NCBI RefSeq assembly: GCF_905171765.1
Contig: NC_053391.1
Location: 689,621,257 to 689,685,256, forward strand
DNA length: 64,000 bases
Source of the DNA: Bufo bufo
Lineage: Eukaryota > Chordata > Amphibia > Anura > Bufonidae
Reading direction: 5' to 3'
Below the pieces are notes generated by a model. That model did not search any database. It was not told the DNA's origin and saw only the letters and a program-made list of their open reading frames with translations. The translations under genes and the position numbers were made by a program. Shown here in pieces: positions 26,921 to 37,330 of this stretch; position 1 is the stretch's first letter; each line of letters opens with the position of its first letter.

Positions 26921-28720
26921 ATGGCCCACCGGATGTTCTCGGCCGAGGAGGCATACGCCCAGATTGCCTCCGACTCTGAGAGCCCCAGTGAGGATGAGGA
27001 TGACCCCACATTCCTTTTGTCATCCGCATCCTCCTCATCATCATCTGATGACGATGAGCCACCAAGGCGGCGGAGACGCCGCCAGGCGGAGCCAGGGGCC
27101 CCACATGCTAGGGATCCTGTGGCCCACCCTAGTACGAGCCGCCCTGGGGTTCGTACTGGTTTCCCGGCCCACCAAATAAGTCCACCGGAGCCCCCTGCCG
27201 ATGAACTTAGCTGGTGTCCCCCAGTGGACTTTGAGCCTGAGATTCCGGATTTTGCTGGCAATCCTGGAATCCAGATTCCCACAGTGGGGTTTACTGAAAT
27301 AGACTATTTTAGTTTTTTTTTCAGTAACTCACTGGTGAATTTGATGGTGGAGCAGACGAATCTGTACGCCCAACAGTTCGTCGCTCAAAACCCAGGCTCA
27401 GTTTTGGCTAGACCCGGTGGCTGGACGCCGGTCAGTGCAGCCGAAATGAGGACATTTTGGTGCCTCGTGCTGCATATGGGTCTAGTCCAAAAACCCAGTG
27501 TCAGGCAATACTGGAGTGGGGACATACTCTACCAGACCCCACTGTACAGTATGGTCATGATACGTCACCGGTTTGAGGCCATCCGGAAATGTCTGCATTA
27601 TTCCGATAATGCAGCATGTCCCCCCCGAAGTGATCCTGCCTATGACCGGCTGTATAAGATACGGCCGGTCATCGATCACTTTGGGGCCACATTTCAGCAG
27701 GCCTACGTACCTGGAAGGGAGGTCGCGGTTGATGAGTCTCTCGTTGCGTTCAAGGGGAGACTCAGTTTCCGCCAATACATTCCCACAAAGCGGGCGAGGT
27801 ATGGCGTGAAGCTATACAAAATTTGTGAGAGTGCCTCAGGGTACACTTACAAATTTCGTGTGTACGAGGGGCGAGATTCCCGTATTGAACCCCCAGAATG
27901 TCCCCCCACTCTGGGTGTTAGCGGGAAACTCGTGTGGGACCTTATGTACCCACTGCTGGATAATGGTTACCACTTGTACGTGGACAACTTTTATACCAGC
28001 ATTCCCTTGTTCAGGTCCCTTGCCGCCAGATCCACGTTCGCTTGTGGGACCGTGCGGAAAAATCAACGCGGCCTCCCTGCCTACCCCCTCCAGGTACCTA
28101 TCCCCAGGGGTGAGACCCGTGCCCTTACCAGTGGAAACCTGTTGCTGGTCAGGTATAAGGACAAGAGGGATGTCCTTATGCTGTCCACAATCCACGGTAA
28201 CGGCACCACCCCTGTCCCTGTGCGAGGTACCGCGGCAACGGTCCTCAAGCCCGATTGTATCGTCGACTACAATCGGTATATGGGAGGAGTTGATCTCTCT
28301 GATCAAGTCCTCACGCCATATAACGCCATGCGCAAAACCCGGGCATGGTACAAAAAAGTTGCGGTCTACTTGGTACAGGTTGCCATGTACAACTCTTTTG
28401 TACTATCCCGAAGCGCTGGCAGCACAGGGACATTCCTCCAGTTCTATGAGGCAGTCCTCAAAGACCTGATCTTTTCGGACCGGGAAAGAGCAGGCCGGAG
28501 TACCTCGGGAATTGGAGGCGCCCGGATCGTCCCTGGCCAACACTTTCCAGGTGTGGTCCCCCATACTGGAAAGAAGGGACGAACCCAAAAAAAGTGCAGA
28601 GTGTGTCACAAGAGGGGGATACGGAAGGACACCACTACTCAATGTGACACTTGCCCCGATCATCCGGGCCTCTGCATTATCAATTGCTTCAGGGAGTATC
28701 ACACTTCCATGGAGTACTAA
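26921..28720 (+). CDS. piggyBac transposase, 599 aa, apparently intact
   Basis: Catalyses cut-and-paste transposition at TTAA. One uninterrupted exon of the usual family length. Residues 1-100 form an acidic, serine-rich N-terminal tail with a poly-arginine run (49-54) that could be a nuclear signal. The DDE_Tnp_1_7 core spans roughly 120-500. The three catalytic aspartates are in place: D271 in VDESLVAFKGR, D355 in YVDNFYTS and D458 in NRYMGGVDLSDQ. The C-terminus (559-594) is a cysteine-rich zinc finger with CxxC pairs at 559/562 and 575/578, then C585, C589 and H594. The start is the first ATG before the acidic tail. All catalytic and zinc residues are present, so it may still be active. 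It looks like a self-encoded transposase rather than a domesticated PGBD gene, because it lies within matching terminal repeats. Confidence 0.95.
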   Translation: MAHRMFSAEEAYAQIASDSESPSEDEDDPTFLLSSASSSSSSDDDEPPRRRRRRQAEPGAPHARDPVAHPSTSRPGVRTGFPAHQISPPEPPADELSWCPPVDFEPEIPDFAGNPGIQIPTVGFTEIDYFSFFFSNSLVNLMVEQTNLYAQQFVAQNPGSVLARPGGWTPVSAAEMRTFWCLVLHMGLVQKPSVRQYWSGDILYQTPLYSMVMIRHRFEAIRKCLHYSDNAACPPRSDPAYDRLYKIRPVIDHFGATFQQAYVPGREVAVDESLVAFKGRLSFRQYIPTKRARYGVKLYKICESASGYTYKFRVYEGRDSRIEPPECPPTLGVSGKLVWDLMYPLLDNGYHLYVDNFYTSIPLFRSLAARSTFACGTVRKNQRGLPAYPLQVPIPRGETRALTSGNLLLVRYKDKRDVLMLSTIHGNGTTPVPVRGTAATVLKPDCIVDYNRYMGGVDLSDQVLTPYNAMRKTRAWYKKVAVYLVQVAMYNSFVLSRSAGSTGTFLQFYEAVLKDLIFSDRERAGRSTSGIGGARIVPGQHFPGVVPHTGKKGRTQKKCRVCHKRGIRKDTTTQCDTCPDHPGLCIINCFREYHTSMEY

Positions 28721-28828
28721 ATTTTTATAATCCTCAACAGTCCACTAGAGAACATAAAACACTATGGCTCTCAGACTTTGGAGACACGGAAACAATTTTT
28801 CTTTCCCCAAAAAATATTAGTTTTAGAG

Positions 28829-28968
28829 CAGGCATCCTCAAACTGCGGCCCTCCAGATGTTGTAAAACTATAACTCCCAGCATGCCCAGACAACCTACAG
28901 CCATCAGCAGGGCATGGTGGGAATTGTAGTTTTACAATATCTGGAGGGCCGCAGTTTTAGGATGCCTG
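28829..28968. mobile_element. hAT-type foldback MITE with ZNF143-like motifs
   Basis: Inverted ends caggcatcctcaaactgcgg and ccgcagttttaggatgcctg enclose arms with aactataactcccagcatgc and its inverse. It lies inside the piggyBac element just after the transposase stop. The flanks (ttttagag, cttagtgt) match weakly as an 8-bp duplication. Confidence 0.75.
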
Positions 28969-29199
28969 CTTAGTGTCTCCAAAGTCTGAGAGCCATACAT
29001 ATTGGGCATCGTCGCGTGCGTAAAAGTCGTCGCTATAAAAATAACTTTTGACCAAACGCCTCGGATGAACGGTGTTAAAAATATAAAATAAAAACTGTGC
29101 CAAAACACCAATTTTTGGGCAAAATTTCAATTTGAATCCATTTTGCCGGTAATAAAGCAAGGGTTAACAGCCAAACAAAACTAAATATTTATTGCCCCG

Positions 29200-29480
29200 A
29201 TTCTGTAGTTTGCAGAAACACCCCATATGTGGTCGTAAATGGCTATATAGCCGCACGGCAGGGCATAGAACGAAGGGAACTCCATATGGTTTCTGGAAGG
29301 CAGATTTTGATGGACAGTTTTTTTTTTGACACCATGTGCCATTAGAAGCCCCCCCTGATGTAGCCTAGACTAGAAACTCCAAAAAAGTGACCCCATCTAA
29401 GAAACTACACCCCTCAAGGTATTCAAAAGTTACTTTACAAACTATGTTAACCCTTTAGGTGTTCCACAAAACCAAATAGT
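29200..29480. repeat. Inverted copy of the piggyBac tandem unit
   Basis: Contains gaaacaccccatatgtggtc, ggaaggcagattttg and gaaactacacccctcaaggt, which are reverse complements of words in the 29600-31160 array. The right half of the transposon therefore has one inverted unit followed by direct units. Confidence 0.7.
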
Positions 29481-29589
29481 GAATGTAGAAACAATTTTAG
29501 AATTACATTTTTTTGTTACATTGCCTCAAAAAAGACTAATATAGAGCAACCAAAAATCAAATTTACCCCAAAAATAGTCCCAAAACAAC

Positions 29590-31160
29590 AACCACCTTAT
29601 CCCGTAGTTTCCTAGATGGGGTCACTTTTATGGAGTTTCTACTCTAGGGGTGCATCAGGGGGCTTGAAAGGGTACATGGTGTCAATAAACCAGTCCAGCA
29701 AAATCTGCCTTCCAAAAATGACGTTCCCCTTCTTCTATGTCCTGCTGTTTAGCCAAATAGTAGTTTACGACCACATATGGGGTGTTTTTGCAAACTACAG
29801 AATCAGGGCAACCCATTTTGAGTGTTGTTTGGCAGTTAACCCTTGTTTTACTCCTGGAAAAAATTGATTATATTGGAAAAGTTTCCAAAAAATAGAAATT
29901 TCAAAATTGTTTCTCCATCTGCCATTAACTCTTGTGGAACACCTAAAGGGTTAACAAAGTTTGTAAACCCAGTTTTGAATACCTTGAGGGGTGTACTTTC
30001 TTAGATGGAGTCACTTTTTTGAAATTTCTATTCTAGGGGTGCAACAGGGGGCTTCAAATGGGACATGGTATAAACAAAACCAGTCCTACCAAATCTGCCT
30101 TCCAAAACCCATATGGTGTTCCCCTCCTTCTATGTGCTACCGTTCGGCCAAACAGTAGTTTACGACCACATATGGGGTGTTTTTGCAAACTACAGAATCA
30201 GGGCAACCCATTTTGAGTGTTGTTTGGCAGTTAACCCTTGTTTTACTCCTGGAAAAAATTGTTTATATTGGAAAATTTTCCAAAAAATAGAAATTTCAAA
30301 ATTGTTTCTCCATCTGCCATTAACTCTTGTGGAACACCTAAAGGGTTAACAAAGTTTGTAAACCCAGTTTTGAATACCTTGAGGGGTGTACTTTCTTAGA
30401 TGGAGTCACTTTTTTGAAATTTCTATTCTAGGGGTGCAACAGGGGGCTTCAAATGGGACATGGTATAAACAAAACCAGTCCTGCCAAATCTGCCTTCCAA
30501 AACCCATATGGTGTTCCCCTCCTTCTATGTGCTACCGTTCGGCCAAACAGTAGTTTACGACCACATATGGGGTGTTTTTGCAAACTACAGAATCAGGGCA
30601 ACCCATTTTGAGTGTTGTTTGGCAGTTAACCCTTGTTTTACTCCTGGAAAAAATTGATTATATTGGAAAATTTTCCAAAAAATAGAAATTTCAAAATTGT
30701 TTCTCCATCTGCCATTAACTCTTGTGGAACACCTAAAGGGTTAACAAAGTTTGTAAACCCAGTTTTGAATACCTTGAGGGGTGTACTTTCTTAGATGGAG
30801 TCACTTTTTTGAAATTTCTATTCTAGGGGTGCAACAGGGGGCTTCAAATGGGACATGGTATAAACAAAACCAGTCCTGCCAAATCTGCCTTCCAAAACCC
30901 ATATGGTGTTCCCCTCCTTCTATGTGCTACCGTTCGGCCAAACAGTAGTTTACGACCACATATGGGGTGTTTTTGCAAACTACAGAATCAGGGCAACCCA
31001 TTTTGAGTGTTGTTTGGCAGTTAACCCTTGTTTTACTCCTGGAAAAAATTGATTATATTGGAAAATTTTCCAAAAAATATAAATTTCAAAATTGTTTCTC
31101 CATCTGCCATTAACTCTTGTGGAACACCTAAAGGGTTAACAAAGTTTGAAAAAACAGTTT
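29590..31160. repeat. 395-bp tandem repeat, about four units, inside piggyBac
   Basis: catctgccattaactcttgt occurs at 29916, 30311, 30706 and 31101, exactly 395 bp apart. The last three units are nearly identical; the first is more diverged. Short frames recur in each unit but stop at different places and have no known domain. Confidence 0.92.
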
Positions 31161-31731
31161 TGAATACCTTGAGGGGTGTAGTTTCTAGAATGGGGTCATT
31201 TTTGGGAGGTTTCTATTATCTAAGCCTCACAATATGACTTCAAACCTGAACTGGTCCATAAAAAGTGGGATTTTGAAGATTTCTGAAAATTTCAAAATTT
31301 GCTTCTAAACTTCTAAGCCTTGTAACATCCCCAAAAAATAAAATATCATTCCCAAAACAATTCAAGCATGAAGTAGACATATGGGGAATGTAAAGTCATC
31401 ACAATTTTTGGGGGTATTACTATGTATTACAGAGGTAGAGAAACTGAAAATTTGAAATTTGCTAATTTTTCAAAATTTACGGTAAAAATTGTATTTTTTT
31501 ATGCAAAAAAATTAACTTTTTTGACCCAATTTTAGCAGTGTCATGAAGTACAATATGTGACGAAAAAACAATCTCAGAACGGCCTGGGTAAGTCAAAGCG
31601 TTTTAAAGTTATGAGCACTTAAAGTGACACTGGTCAGATTTGCAAAAAATGGCCTGGTCCTTAAGGTGAAAATGAGCCTGGTCCTTAAGGTGAAAATGAG
31701 CCCGGTCCTTAAGGGGTTAAACCCTTAGGCC

Positions 31732-32531
31732 CCTTTCACACGGGCGAGTATTCCGAGGCGGATGTGATGCGTGAGTTGAACACATTGCACCCGCACTGAA
31801 TACCGACCCATTCATTTCTATGGGGCTGTTCACATGAGCAGTGATTTTCACGCAACGCAGGAACCATAGAAGTGATGGAGACCCGATTATTATTATTTTC
31901 CCTTATAACATGGTTATAAGGGAAAATAATAGCATTCTGAATACAATAGTACAATAGCGCTGGCGGGGTTAAAAAATAAATAAATAATAATTTAACTCCC
32001 CTTAATCCACTTGCTCGCGCAGCCAGCATCTCGTCTCTCTCCTTTGCTGAACAGGACCTGTGGTGAGCATTCATTGCAGGAACAGGACCTGTGGTGACGG
32101 ATCACGTGATGACCGGAGTGACGTCACCACAGGTCCATGGAGATGGATCATGTGATGACCGGAGTGACGTCACCACAGGTCCTGTTGAGCAAAGAAGGAG
32201 AAGCCGGGCTGCGCGATCAAGTGGACTAAGGGGAGTTAAATTTTTATTTTATTTTTTTAACCCCTCCAGCGCTATTTTAGTATGCATTCTGTATTCAGAA
32301 TGCTATTATTTTCCCTTATAACCATGTTATAAGGGAAAATAATACAATCTACAGAACACCGATCCCAAGCCCGAACTTCTGTGAAGAAGTTCGGGTACCA
32401 AACATGCCGATTTTTCTCACGCGAGTGCAAAACGCATTACAATGTTTTGCACTCGCGCGGAAAAATCACGCGTGTAACCCGCAACGCACCCGCACATTTT
32501 CACGCAACGCCCGTCTGAAAGAGGCCTTAAG
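31732..32531. repeat. Foldback element, cccctttcacacggg family, long copy
   Basis: Begins ggcccctttcacacgggcga and ends cgcccgtctgaaagaggcct. Interior arms pair (tcccttataacatggttata in both orientations; gcattctgaatac). It encloses the 45-bp direct repeats at 32090-32192. Confidence 0.65.
32080..32192. repeat. Two 50-60 bp direct repeats, each with a full CRE palindrome
   Basis: gatgaccggagtgacgtcac then cacaggtcc appears twice. Each copy has gtgacgtcac, the full cAMP response element palindrome, and is followed or preceded by ggacctgtggtgacgg-type words. The first unit also has atcacgtgat, an E-box palindrome. Confidence 0.6.
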
Positions 32532-32550
32532 GACTCAGCCCTATTTCACC

Positions 32551-32815
32551 TTAAAGAGGACCTTTCACCTTGAAAAACATTGTGAACTAAGTATGCTGCC
32601 ATGGAGAGCGGCGCCCGGGGATCTCACTGCACTTACTATTATCCCTGGGCGCCGCTCTGTTCTCCAGTTATCCCCTCCGGTATCTTTACTCACTAAGTTA
32701 TAGTAGGCGGTGTCTGCCCTTGTCCTGTGGGCGTCTCCGCCCTCCTAGGCTGCAGCGCTGGCCAATCGCATCGCACAGCTCACAGCCTGGGAGGTTTTTT
32801 TCTTAGACATCGCGC
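32551..32815. mobile_element. Half of a TTAA MITE
   Basis: TTAA at 32551 is followed by agaggacctttcacc, an end close to that of the 15016 MITE (aaaggacctttcat). A ggcgcccggggat/atccctgggcgcc palindrome lies at 32610-32655. The right end was not found, so it is truncated near 32815. Confidence 0.55.
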
Positions 32816-33406
32816 TGCCTTCCATGCCATCGGGTCCCCCGCACAGCCGCATGGGGACCCGATGGCACCGCCGACCACCGCTGGTAAAAGCCGCAAACCG
32901 CAGGTCTGAATTGACCTGCGGTTTGCAGCGATCGCCGATACGGGGGGGGGGGGGGGGTCACATTTCCCTCGCAAGACTTCAGGTAATAACTTCATAAAAT
33001 GATGTCTACTGTAATGAACCATTTCCCCGAACTCTGGTTTGGTTCCAAGGTAGTAATAACTTCGGCTCATTGGAGCCAATACATTCTAATACTGTACGGA
33101 GCGCTCTCTCTGTACAGTATTGAAACGAAGTTTCATCCGAAGTTAATTCGCTCATCCCGAATTATAATAGTACGTTTGTTGTTTTTGTCCCATCTAGTAA
33201 AAGTCTATAAAAAACAAGTTTATAACGATATGCAAATAAGGGCACGCAAATGATTTGCATTCCTAACCCCTCCCCCTCCTCGCCCTGTAATGATCTTGCG
33301 TCATCCTCTTCAGTTCTCTCCTGCACATTTGTTCACCGGACTGAGGCATGCGCAGTGCTCTGCTCACTATGGGAAGAGGCACAGACGTGCAATGCGCAAG
33401 CGCCAT

Positions 33407-33712
33407 TTAAAGGGGTTGTCTCACTTCAGTAAGAACTTGCACACTATAGGAAAAAGCATCAGCCTCTCTGGTGGCCGGGACCATGGGAGCTCCCATAGGC
33501 TGGTGCTTTTTCCTATATTGTGCAAGCACAAGCACCACCACTGCTGGATTGCAGGGTGGTCGTAACCATGGAAACGAGCAGTGTATATTGTGATGGAAAA
33601 ATGAATCCAGCCAGCAAAGGAGACAATATGGATAATAACACATTAGTAAGTGGCTTGTATAACTTTCTCTACATGATAAATGCCACTTACTGAAGTGAGA
33701 GGACCCCTTTAA
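33407..33712. mobile_element. Foldback MITE with TTAA target duplication
   Basis: TTAA at 33407-33410 and 33709-33712; ends aggggttgtctcacttcagt and actgaagtgagaggacccct. Inner pairing between ctataggaaaaagcatcagc and gctggtgctttttcctata. It interrupts an older sequence (gcgccat before, aatgcca after). Confidence 0.85.
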
Positions 33713-34620
33713 TGCCACAGCTCACCAGTAGAGGACGCGAACCGTGGCATTAATCTGCGCACGCGCACATGTCTGGGCGGGACACAGGCTACAATAAGGA
33801 GGGGTTAGGCATGCAGATCAGTGAGGGGCCTGGGTATTTGCATGCACTCATTTGCATAACATTATAAACAGATGTATTTTTTCAGCCTTACAAGTGCAGC
33901 AATAAAAATCCTGCTGATCCGCCGCTCCATCACCTCAGATAATATTAGAAATGGTCAAAGATGAGGACAACGGACCCTGGACGGACTCGCCACCCGCGGC
34001 TCCACAGCGACACGCATCTCACGACATTTTATATAATGGATTTCAATGGTGTCACAATGCAACATGCTGTAGCCATTTTTGCGGTCTATAAAACAAGTCT
34101 ATTTTTTTTTTGCGAAGTCGGGGGAACGGTCCACCTCCAACCTGCAAAAAAACGCGGATCGGCTGCAGACTAAAACTAAAGCCCTTACTCACAGTACCTC
34201 AGGGTTATAGGTGACTTACGCTCCCTCGCTCTTCGGCACTGGCGTTATACGAGATTGGAAAAGCAGCGATTACAAAGCCAAAATGTCCCGGATTGAACCC
34301 AGATACATTGATAACTTGGGTCTAAACGCAGAGGTGGAGCAGTCGTACAGGTCTCTGTGGGAGGTTCGGATGCGCCCCACGTACTGTCGGGCTGCCTACA
34401 AGCGCAGGACGCTCTACGTGGCGCCTCCTCCCATCATCCTATTAGTTAGGGATTCCTTTGATATGTGTGTAACACTCAGGTTGCTGGTACACCTTGTGAC
34501 AAAACGTGGTTTTTGCAACAATGGACCTACAATTAAGGCACGTTTTCTTCCAAAGAGAAAACACACGGATTACATTAATTACAAAATTGTTATGCAATTT
34601 AACCCCTTGCCGCAGGGTGG
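33713..34620. other. Unassigned stretch with one open frame
   Basis: A plus-strand frame at 34211-34666 is open for 151 codons. Its first 75 or so residues are mixed and protein-like (for example RIEPRYIDNLG), but the C-terminal third is clearly repeat DNA. No domain recognised, no splice context settled. Nothing else is seen here. Confidence 0.25.
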
Positions 34621-34695
34621 ATTTGATTTAAATCAAAATTATTTAAATCACGATTTAAATCACTAGTCAGTAAGGCTTGATTTAAATCATAGTTT
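34620..34695. repeat. Cluster of gatttaaatc palindromes
   Basis: ggatttgatttaaatcaaaa, then tatttaaatcacgatttaaa, then gatttaaatc again at 34678. The palindrome gatttaaatc or a close form occurs four times in 70 bp. Probably the end of a dispersed repeat. Confidence 0.6.
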
Positions 34696-34756
34696 TCTAC
34701 ATAAAGACTAATTCTTGTTGGTATAACTTATAATATGCAAGTAGATGAAGATTTAA

Positions 34757-37330
34757 CCCCTTAAGGACCGGGCTCATTTTCACCTTAAGGACCAGGCCAT
34801 TTTTTGGAAATCTGACCAGTGTCACTTTAAGAGCTAATAACTTTAAAACGCTTTGACTTATCCAGGCCATTCTGAGATTGTTTTTTCGTCACATATTGTA
34901 CTTCATGACACTGGTAAAATGAAGTCAAAAAAATTATTTTTTTTGCACAAAAAAAATACCTAATTTACCAAAAATTTGGAAAAATTTGCAAATTTCAAAG
35001 TTTCAGTTTCTCTACTTCTGTAATACATAGTAATACCCCAAAAAATTGTGATGACTTTACATTCCCCATATGTCTACTTCATGCTTGAATTGTTTTGGGA
35101 ATGATATTTTATTTTTTGGGGATGTTACAAGGCTTAGAAGTTTAGAAGCAAATCTTGAAATTTTTCCGAAATTTACAAAAACTCAATTTTTAGGGACCAG
35201 TTCAGGTTTGAAGTCACTTTGCGAGGCTTACATAATAGAAACCACCCAAAAATGACCCCATCTAAGAAACTACACCCCTCAAGGTATTCAAAACTGATTT
35301 TGCATACATTGTAAACCCTTTAGGTGTTGCACAAGAGTTATTGGCAAATGGGGAGGAAATTTGAGAATTTGATTTTTTTGTCTAATTTTTCATTTTAACC
35401 CATTTTTTCCACTAACAAAGCAAGGGTTAACAGCCAAACAAGACTGTATCTTTATTGCCCTGACTCTGCTGTTTACAGAAACACCCAATATGTGACCGTA
35501 AACTACTGTACAGCCTCACAGCGGGGCGTTGAGTAAAAGGTGCGCCGTTTGGTTTTTGGAAGGCTGATTTTTATGGACTGGTTTATTTACACCATGTCCC
35601 ATTTGAAGCCCCCCTGATGCACCCCTAGAGGAGAAACTCCCTAAAAGTGACCCCATCTAAGAAACTACACCCCTCAAGGTATTCAAAACTGATTTTACAT
35701 ACGTCGTTAACCCTTTAGGTGTTGCACAAGAGTTATTGGCAAATAAAGATGAAATTTGAGAATTTCATTTTTTTGCCTAATTTTCAATTTTAACCCATTT
35801 TTTTCACTAACAAAGCAAGGGTTAACAGCCAAACAAAACTGTATCTTTATTGCCCTGACTCTGCTGTTCACAGAAACACCCCATATGTGGCTGTAAACTA
35901 CTGTACGGCCACACAGCGGGGCGTAGAGTGAAAGGTGCGCCGACTGTTTTTTGACACCATGTCCCATTTGAAGCCCCCCTGATGCACCCCTAGAGTAGAA
36001 ACTCCAAAAAAGTGACCCCATCTAAGAAACTACACCCCTCAAGGTATTCAAAACTGATTTTACAAACTTTGTTAACCCTTTAGGTGTTGCACAAGATTTA
36101 ATGGAAAATAGAGACACAATTTCAAAATTTCACATTTTTGGCAGATTTTCCATTTTAATATTTTTTTTCCAGTTACAAAGCAAGGGTTAACAGCCAAACA
36201 AAACTCATTATTTATGGCCCTGATTCTGTAGTTTACAGAAACACCCCATATGTGGTCGTAAACCGCTGTACGGGCACACGGCAGGGCGCAGAAGGAAAGG
36301 AATGCCATACGGTTTTTGGAAGGCAGATTTTGCTAGACACCATGTCCCATTTGAAGCCCCCCTGATGCACCCCTAGAGTAGAAACTCCAAAAAAGTGACC
36401 CCATTTTAGAAACTACGGGATAGGGTGGCAGTATTGTTGGTACTAGTTTAGGGTACATATGATTTTTGGTTGCTCTATATTACACTTTTTGTGCGGCAAG
36501 GTAACAAGAATTAGCTTTTTTGGCACCGTTTTTTTTTTTTGTTATTTACAACATTCATCTGACAGGTTAGATCATGTGGTAATTTCATAGAGCAGGTTGT
36601 CACGGACGCGGCGATACCTAATATGTATTACATTTTTTTAATTTATGTAAGTTTTACCCAATGATTTCATTTTTAAAACAAAAAAAAGTTTTAGTGTCTC
36701 CATAGTCTAAGAGTCATAGTTTTTTCAGTTTTTGGGCGATTATCTTAAGTAGGGTCTCATTTTTTGCGGGATGAGATGACGGCTTGATTTGCACTATTTT
36801 GGGGTGCATATGACTTTTTGATCGCTTGCTATTACACTTTTTGTGACGTAAGATGACAAAAAATTGCTTTTTTTACACAGTTTTTTTTTTTTTTTTTTTA
36901 CGGTGGTCACCTGAGGGGTTAGGTCATGTGATATTTTTATAGAGTCGGTCGATACGGACGCGGCAATACCTAATATGTATACTTTTTTTTTATTTATGTA
37001 AGTTTTACACAATGATTTCATTTTTGAAACAAAAAAAAATATGTTTTAGTGTCTCCATAGTCTAAGAGCCATAGTTTTTTCAGTTTTTGGGTGATTATCT
37101 TAAGTAGGGTCTCATTTTTTGCGGGATGAGATGACGGTTTGATTGCTACAATTTTGGCGTACATGCGACTTTTTTGATCACTTTTATTACCTTTTTTTGG
37201 GAAGTAAGGTGGGCAAAATTTCAATTTCATCATAGTTTTTTATTTTTTATTTTTATGGCGTTCACCGTTCGGGTAAAGTAACATGACCGTTTTATAGATC
37301 AGGTCGTTACGGACGCGGCGATACCAAACA
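34757..37330 (-). mobile_element. Non-autonomous relative of the piggyBac element, inverted, right end missing
   Basis: Begins after TTAA at 34753-34756 with ccccttaaggaccgggctca, the exact inverse of the right end of the autonomous element (31700-31716). Homology continues inward for about 700 bp (cagtgtcactttaagagcta, cgctttgacttatccaggcc). It then has three units of the same tandem repeat (aaggtattcaaaactgattt at 35281, 35676 and 36041) and two and a half units of a different 356-bp repeat (36430-37318). No transposase remains. The other terminus was not found; the array at 37331 or later insertions may have replaced it. Confidence 0.8.
36430..37318. repeat. 356-bp tandem repeat, about 2.5 units
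   Basis: gtgtctccatagtctaagag occurs at 36693 and 37049. Each unit has gggtctcattttttgcggga and a ggacgcggcgatacc-like word (36605, 36957, 37312). The last such word leads straight into the 35-bp array. Confidence 0.85.

Larger units (their letters stand above)
25885..31716 (+). mobile_element. Complete piggyBac transposon with intact transposase
   Basis: Flanking TTAA at 25881-25884 and 31717-31720; 13-bp perfect terminal inverted repeats ccccttaaggacc and ggtccttaagggg. The left subterminal region repeats gaggacgtaccggtacgtcc twice in slightly different form (25895-25960). The right one repeats ggtccttaaggtgaaaatga in a row (31656-31716). Such repeats often serve as transposase binding sites. 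The element is 5.8 kb, longer than usual for piggyBac because of a 395-bp tandem array after the gene and a hAT MITE at 28829-28968. The coding frame starts 1.04 kb inside the left end. Confidence 0.93.

Noticed and set aside
26655..28702. Other frames overlapping the piggyBac transposase
   Set aside because: Shadows of the real 599-aa gene; no domain, while the plus-strand frame has full catalytic motifs.
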